A DNA stretch of 9,962 nucleotides, taken from Oscillospiraceae bacterium (lineage in GTDB: Bacteria; Bacillota; Clostridia; Oscillospirales; Acutalibacteraceae). This document shows positions 5,820 through 9,962 of this stretch, one piece after another (the first letter of the stretch is position 1; each line of letters starts with the position of its first letter). Below the pieces are notes generated by a model. The model saw only the letters and a program-made list of their open reading frames with translations, ran no database searches and was not told where the DNA came from. The position numbers and the translations under genes are program-made. The stretch is taken from assembly GCA_031262125.1 (NCBI GenBank), contig JAISII010000122.1:1-9962 (forward strand). The letters are read 5' to 3'.

Positions 5820-7973
5820 ATGGATAAATATACAGGCAAAAAGTTAGACGGTCGCTACGAAATTCGTGAGTTGATAGGCGTGGGCGGTATGGCCTATGTT
5901 TACCATTGCTATGATACTATTGACGACCGTGAAGTTGCAATTAAAATTTTAAAAGACGAATATCTTAATAACAAGGATTTTATCCGCAGGTTTAAAAACG
6001 AATCTAAAGCAATTGCAATGCTTTCTCACCCTAATATTGTTAAGGTTTTAGATGTAAGCTTCGGCGATGTGATTCAGTATATCGTTATGGAATATATCGA
6101 CGGAATAACGCTTAAAGAGTATATTACGTTAAAAGAAGTGCTGGATTGGCACGAGGCAGTGCATTTTATAATTCAAACGCTAAAAGCGTTGCAGCACGCC
6201 CACGATAACGGCATAGTACACAGGGATATTAAACCCCAGAACATAATGCTTTTTCAAGACGGAACAATTAAAGTTACCGACTTTGGCATAGCAAGGTTTT
6301 CTTCCAACGCAACCCGCACTATGACCCAGCATGCTATTGGTTCGGTGCATTATATTGCACCCGAGCAAGCCAAAGGCGAGCTTACCGACGGCAGGGCGGA
6401 TATTTATTCTATTGGCGTTATGCTTTACGAAATGCTTACCGGCACGGTTCCTTTTGATAGCGATAACCCTGTTTCGGTTGCACTTATGCAGCTGCAAAAC
6501 ACGCCAAAACGCCCACGGGATATTAACCCGTCAATCCCCTATGGCTTAGAGCAAATTACCACAAAGGCAATGCAAAAAGATAAAGAAAACCGCTACCAAT
6601 CGTCTTTGCATATGCTAAACGATGTTGAACGCTTTAGGCTTAACCCCAATGTGGTTTTTTCATATAAATTTTTTATCGACCAATCCCCCACAAAGCATAT
6701 GACATCCTCCTCCACACGCCGCAACGAACGGGTAGAAAAGCCTTTGCCAAATGGCTACGGCGATGGATATTCTGCCGAGGAAAAACGGCAAAACCGTACA
6801 CAAAACTTTGGCGAGCAAAGCGGCAAGCTTAAAAAAAGCAGCTATAAAACCTCTGTTGAAGAGGAGAACAAAACCGAGCAAAAGCAAGTATGGTCAATTG
6901 TTAAGGCATGTGCAATCTCGTTTGCGGCTATGTTTTTGCTGTTTGGTATTTTGGCGTTTGTAAATGCTTGCAACGGCGGCGGAGCAACAAATAAGGAAGT
7001 TGATGTGCCCAATTTTGTGGGCAAACAGTTTGCCGAAGTAACACAGGGCAACGGCGGCGAGTATAACTTTGAATTTGTGTATGATACCGACTATGATAAA
7101 GCAAAATCGATGGGTATTGTGCTAAAGCAAGACCCCGAAGCCGGCAGCATAAAGGTAAAAGAAGGCTCTAAAATAACCCTGACCATAAACGGTACCGAAA
7201 CCAAGGTAAAAATCCCCGATATTATTACGCAAAAAGAGGCAGAAGCCATAAAAATTTTGCAAGGCCGCAATTTAACGCCCAAGGTTGTTTATATTCAAGA
7301 TGATACAGCTCCGTTAGGCAAGGTTGCAAGCACCTTCCCCGCAAGCGGAGTTGAAACAAACATTGGCGACACAGTGTTTCTGTTTATTCCCAATACGCAA
7401 AGCGGTGCAACTGTCGAAATCCCTTCTTTAGAGGGGCTGTCGGTTAATGCCGCAAAAAACGAGCTTGACAGCTTGGGGCTGGAGTACGAAATAAGCTATG
7501 ACGAAAACTCTATAAAACCCAAAGACGAGGTTGTGCTGCAAACGCCGCTATCGGGCGGCAAAGTGCAAAAGGGCTATAGGGTTAAGCTTGTTTTAAGCAA
7601 AGAAAAGAAAATCGAGCGAGAGGTTACAATACCTGTTCCTCTGCCGCAAAACGCACCGGGTACGCTGTTTATTAAAGTGTTTATAAACGGTGCGGCAAGC
7701 GAGGTTTACTCGGTAGAGGTTGACCCTGCACACACAGTGCCAACGCCATATTTATATAATCTTACACTTGTTGGTGCCGACACCAATACAAAAGTTCTAA
7801 TTCAACTAAACGGGCAAGGCTACCGAGAATATACAGTCAACTTCCAAACCGGGCGGGTAGATTTAACCTTCAGCGGGCAATATGTTCCGCCAACCGAGCC
7901 GCCGACAGAACCTCCTCAAACCGACCCAATCGACACGCCCAACCCAACAGACAGTGATGTCGGAGAAGATTGA
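5820..7973 (+). CDS. prkC: PASTA-domain Ser/Thr protein kinase (PrkC/Stk family)
   Basis: A membrane-anchored eukaryotic-like kinase that senses peptidoglycan fragments or lipid II and controls cell-wall growth, division or spore germination in Bacillota. Cytoplasmic kinase domain (about 13-275): Gly loop GVGGMAYV (20-27), catalytic Lys42, Glu62, HRDIKPQN (134-141), DFG (154-156), activation-loop threonines 165/167/169, and APE (180-182). A charged juxtamembrane linker spans 290-355, followed by one transmembrane helix (about 358-381). Outside the cell are three PASTA repeats starting at VDVPNF (395), VKIPDI (463) and VEIPSL (532). A further beta-rich region of about 90 residues (600-690) follows, then a Pro/Thr/Asp-rich tail (690-717). 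Length is 717 aa, within the family range. The stop TGA overlaps the rsgA ATG by one base. The symbol is by family analogy. Confidence 0.95.
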   Translation: MDKYTGKKLDGRYEIRELIGVGGMAYVYHCYDTIDDREVAIKILKDEYLNNKDFIRRFKNESKAIAMLSHPNIVKVLDVSFGDVIQYIVMEYIDGITLKEYITLKEVLDWHEAVHFIIQTLKALQHAHDNGIVHRDIKPQNIMLFQDGTIKVTDFGIARFSSNATRTMTQHAIGSVHYIAPEQAKGELTDGRADIYSIGVMLYEMLTGTVPFDSDNPVSVALMQLQNTPKRPRDINPSIPYGLEQITTKAMQKDKENRYQSSLHMLNDVERFRLNPNVVFSYKFFIDQSPTKHMTSSSTRRNERVEKPLPNGYGDGYSAEEKRQNRTQNFGEQSGKLKKSSYKTSVEEENKTEQKQVWSIVKACAISFAAMFLLFGILAFVNACNGGGATNKEVDVPNFVGKQFAEVTQGNGGEYNFEFVYDTDYDKAKSMGIVLKQDPEAGSIKVKEGSKITLTINGTETKVKIPDIITQKEAEAIKILQGRNLTPKVVYIQDDTAPLGKVASTFPASGVETNIGDTVFLFIPNTQSGATVEIPSLEGLSVNAAKNELDSLGLEYEISYDENSIKPKDEVVLQTPLSGGKVQKGYRVKLVLSKEKKIEREVTIPVPLPQNAPGTLFIKVFINGAASEVYSVEVDPAHTVPTPYLYNLTLVGADTNTKVLIQLNGQGYREYTVNFQTGRVDLTFSGQYVPPTEPPTEPPQTDPIDTPNPTDSDVGED

Positions 7974-8917
7974 TGACAGCCGACAATAAAAAACTTACAG
8001 GCAAAATAATAAAAGCAACCGGCGGTTTTTTCTACGTTTTTGTTAAAGCGGACACAAACACACCTGCCGTAACCCAAAATAAAACGGGCGGCTTTAGCAA
8101 CGGTATGGTTATTGAATGCAAAGCCAAAGGTATATTTAAAAAAAGCGGCATTTCGCCCTGCTGCGGCGACAATGTTGTGGTTGCCGTGCAAGAGTCGGGC
8201 TATTGTGTTATAGAAGAAGTACTGCAAAGAAAAAACCACCTTGTACGCCCCCCGCTTGCAAATTTAGATTTGCTGGCGGTTGTGGTGTCTGCCGATGAGC
8301 CGAAAATAAACTACAGCGTGCTGGACAAACTTTTAGCAGTTTGCCGCAGCAAAAACATACCCTCGGTGGTTATTATTACCAAAACCGATTTATCTCAAAG
8401 TGCGGCAGAGCAAGCCGCCGAGATTTATACTAAGGCAGGCATAAGTGTTTTTAGCTTTTGCCGAGAAGATAACAGTAGCACTGAACAAATTAAAAATTTT
8501 TTGCATGGCAAAACAGCTGCATTTGCAGGCAACAGCGGTGTTGGCAAAAGCACTTTGCTAAATGCACTCTTGCCGGGTTTGCAGCTGCAAACGGGAGAGA
8601 TAAGCAAAAAGCTGGGGCGTGGGCGGCACACAACCCGCACGGTAGAGCTTTTTGACACGGGCTATTGCCATATTGCCGATACTCCGGGATTTTCTACCGT
8701 CGATTTGCAGCGGTACAATATTTCAGACGCTGCCGATTTGCAATATTGCTTTGAAGAGTTTGAGCAATATTTGGGCAAATGCCAATTCACCTCATGTACA
8801 CATATTTGCGAAAAAGGCTGTGCTGTGCTGCAAGCGTTAGCCGACGGAGAAATTACCCAAAGCCGCCACAAAAGCTATGTTGATATTTACGGGGAAATTA
8901 AAACAAATAAAAAATAA
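7973..8917 (+). CDS. rsgA: Ribosome small subunit-dependent GTPase RsgA
   Basis: A circularly permuted GTPase that checks late 30S maturation. N-terminal OB fold (about 8-85, GKIIKATGGFFYVF). Then the G motifs in the permuted order that defines the family: G4 TKTD (136-139), G1 GNSGVGKST (186-194), G2 RHTTR (218-222) and G3 DTPGF (236-240). A zinc-binding C-terminus follows with Cys270, Cys275, His277 and Cys283. G4 has Thr where many homologues have Asn; this is a tolerated variant. Length is 314 aa. I prefer the ATG at 7973 over the in-frame TTG at 7970: GGAG at 7962-7965 gives good spacing, and the ATG forms a TGATG junction with the kinase stop, implying translational coupling. The pairing fits the known Bacillota order, where PrkC can phosphorylate RsgA (in B. 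subtilis, as CpgA). Confidence 0.95.
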   Translation: MTADNKKLTGKIIKATGGFFYVFVKADTNTPAVTQNKTGGFSNGMVIECKAKGIFKKSGISPCCGDNVVVAVQESGYCVIEEVLQRKNHLVRPPLANLDLLAVVVSADEPKINYSVLDKLLAVCRSKNIPSVVIITKTDLSQSAAEQAAEIYTKAGISVFSFCREDNSSTEQIKNFLHGKTAAFAGNSGVGKSTLLNALLPGLQLQTGEISKKLGRGRHTTRTVELFDTGYCHIADTPGFSTVDLQRYNISDAADLQYCFEEFEQYLGKCQFTSCTHICEKGCAVLQALADGEITQSRHKSYVDIYGEIKTNKK

Positions 8918-8956
8918 TAATGCAGAATGCAGAAATGGTTTTGTTATATAAAGGGT
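8917..8956. repeat. Intergenic repeat, copy B (rsgA to HPrK-like gene)
   Basis: Bases 8917-8935 are the exact reverse complement of 1190-1208 in the def-fmt gap and contain the tandem unit tgcagaatgcagaa. As in copy A, the repeat is followed by tttgttat and then ataaaggg, which here supplies the ribosome binding site of the next gene. This copy lacks the perfect palindrome of copy A, so it looks like a shortened member of the same family. Confidence 0.55.
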
Positions 8957-8964
8957 CATAAAAA

Positions 8965-9705
8965 ATGATTTGTGAAATGTGCGGGCTGACGGTTGCGTTA
9001 GAGCCGAAATATGCAGCCCTGCAAAAACGCTCTCGAAAATTTTTGGCAAAAAACCAAGCCGCCGTGCCCGATATTACAATAGAATTAAATCAAGCTGATA
9101 TTGAAGAAAATGTGCAAAAAAATCCGCACTCTAATTTGCAAACAATAGAGTACGGTATGGCGGGGATGAATTTTTTTGAGCAAATTACGCCCTTTGATTG
9201 CTTTGTTTTGCATGCCTCGGCAGTGGATGTTGACGGCGAAGGCTACCTGTTTTGCGGTACAAGCGGCACGGGCAAATCAACCCACGCTGCACTGTGGCTG
9301 CACGCCTTTGCCGAGCGGGCAAAATATATTAACGACGATAAGCCCATAATTAAAATTGCAGGCGAAGAAGTATTGTGCTGCGGCACTCCGTTTTCGGGCA
9401 AAAACGATTTTAACTCGCCCACAATTTCGCCTGTTAGGGCAGTGTACCTTTTAGAACAGTCGCCGCAAAACCATATAGAACCGCTAAGCAAGCGAGAGGC
9501 TTTGGCGTTGGTTTTGGCACAAAGCCATTCGGCAAAAAGCCACGAGGCAGTGCTAAAGCACTTGCAGTTGGTAGAAAAGGCTGTAACCAAAATCCCGTTT
9601 TTCCGCCTTAAATGCAACATTTCTACCGAGGCGGTTGCCGTTGCATACCATATGAAAAACCCCGACGAGTTACTAAAGTCGGGGAAGATAGTAGGGAAGA
9701 GTTAG
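8965..9705 (+). CDS. HPr kinase-like P-loop protein (HprK C-terminal domain family)
   Basis: The protein resembles the kinase domain of HPr kinase/phosphorylase and the related PEP-carboxykinase-like P-loop fold. Visible: LHASAV with His83, Walker A GTSGTGKSTHAALW (98-111), a Walker B-like YINDDKPII (121-129) with Asp124/Asp125, and GTPFSGK (140-146). These blocks match small (about 240-aa) HprK-like proteins of Clostridia that often lie near PqqD-like or peptide-modification genes; relatives in lasso-peptide clusters phosphorylate the precursor peptide. It is 246 aa and lacks the N-terminal domain of true HprK, so it is unlikely to be the HPr kinase of carbon catabolite control. The ATG at 8965 has AAGGG 9 bases upstream. 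No PqqD or precursor-peptide gene is visible in the window. The substrate is unknown. It may be the last gene of the run, since a terminator-like hairpin follows. Confidence 0.8.
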   Translation: MICEMCGLTVALEPKYAALQKRSRKFLAKNQAAVPDITIELNQADIEENVQKNPHSNLQTIEYGMAGMNFFEQITPFDCFVLHASAVDVDGEGYLFCGTSGTGKSTHAALWLHAFAERAKYINDDKPIIKIAGEEVLCCGTPFSGKNDFNSPTISPVRAVYLLEQSPQNHIEPLSKREALALVLAQSHSAKSHEAVLKHLQLVEKAVTKIPFFRLKCNISTEAVAVAYHMKNPDELLKSGKIVGKS

Positions 9706-9745
9706 TTTTGTTATTTCTCCCACTTATTAAAGCTGGCGGTCTGAG

Positions 9746-9789
9746 GCGAGTTGCATCGCTCGCTTTCTCCCCCTGTCGGCTTCGCCGAC
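9746..9789. repeat. Hairpin pair downstream of the HPrK-like gene
   Basis: Two stems in tandem: gcgag (9746-9750) with ctcgc (9759-9763), and a perfect gtcggc-ttc-gccgac hairpin at 9775-9789. They begin the gene-free tail of the window and look like part of an extragenic hairpin-rich repeat rather than coding sequence. Confidence 0.55.
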
Positions 9790-9791
9790 TT

Positions 9792-9817
9792 TCCCCCTCC
9801 CGGAGGGGGACTTTTTT
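9792..9817 (+). terminator. Rho-independent terminator-like hairpin
   Basis: A perfect GC-rich stem (tccccctcc 9792-9800, ggaggggga 9802-9810, one-base loop as written, so two or three pairs near the tip would open in RNA), followed one base later by six Ts at 9812-9817. This fits an intrinsic terminator for the HPrK-like gene, about 90 bases after its stop. The same C/G-rich core occurs in the foldback repeat at 4778-4793, so the terminator may be supplied by a repeat element. Confidence 0.6.
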
Positions 9818-9820
9818 GCT

Positions 9821-9962
9821 CACTATTATAATAGTGTTCCTTAAAGCCTCCCACACCAGATGTCAGAAATCAGATGTTAGAGGTTAGATATAGCGGCGTA
9901 GCCGCTACTTGCAAAATGTTTCATTTTGCAAAGAGGAGCAACCAACCGTAAAGCGTAGCTTT
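9821..9962. repeat. Array of short perfect palindromes at the window end
   Basis: Four perfect inverted repeats follow one another: cactatta/taatagtg (9821-9836), tagcggc-gta-gccgcta (9891-9907), ttgcaaaatg-ttt-cattttgcaa (9909-9931) and aaagc-gta-gcttt (9950-9962, perhaps continuing beyond the window). Between the first and second lies a direct repeat cagatgt[c/t]ag at 9857-9866 and 9871-9880. Two of the hairpins share the loop gta. I see no plausible protein here; the frames that cross it give arginine-rich translations typical of repeats. The next gene must begin beyond the window. Confidence 0.6.

Noticed and set aside
9612..9887. A 91-codon + strand frame and an overlapping minus-strand frame (9623-9856) at the window end
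   Set aside because: They overlap the HPrK-like gene 3' end and run through the hairpin repeats; the arginine- and serine-rich translations come from the palindromes, and no ribosome binding site or family motif is seen.

Overview
The window is a bacterial housekeeping cluster read entirely on the + strand. It is AT-leaning, with strong TAA/TAG/TGA stops and frequent TTG starts. Its order is priA (3' part) - def - fmt - rsmB - rlmN - PP2C phosphatase - PASTA Ser/Thr kinase - rsgA, the classic arrangement of Bacillota. A PASTA kinase next to a PP2C phosphatase, together with the style of the intergenic hairpin repeats, suggests an uncultured Clostridia member, perhaps of the Oscillospirales/Ruminococcaceae type. 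That placement is inference; no rRNA or tRNA is present to test it.

Layout: 1-678 is the end of PriA (replication restart helicase). 691-1158 is peptide deformylase and 1246-2178 is methionyl-tRNA formyltransferase, so the two ends of the formyl-methionine cycle lie side by side. 2171-3613 is the 16S rRNA m5C967 methyltransferase RsmB, overlapping fmt by 8 bases. 3686-4576 is the 23S rRNA/tRNA m2A methyltransferase RlmN, cut short by an in-frame TAA. The missing C-terminal 55 codons are still intact and in frame up to 4744. 4748-5007 is a 260-bp foldback, MITE-like repeat with 13-bp perfect terminal inverted repeats. 5039-5764 (PP2C) and 5820-7973 (PrkC-like kinase with three PASTA repeats) form a cell-envelope phospho-signalling pair. 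7973-8917 (RsgA, ribosome small-subunit maturation GTPase) is translationally coupled to the kinase. 8965-9705 is an HPr-kinase-like P-loop protein where many Bacillota carry rpe and thiN. 9740-9962 is a gene-free run of short perfect hairpins, one of them resembling a Rho-independent terminator.

Together the genes cover translation initiation and N-terminal processing, rRNA modification and ribosome assembly, and Ser/Thr phospho-signalling. The observations most worth a second look are the premature stop in rlmN (removing the catalytic methyl-carrier cysteine), the foldback repeat just after it, a short dispersed repeat found upstream of both fmt and the HPrK-like gene, and the HPrK-like gene itself. 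I see no convincing new multi-gene system.
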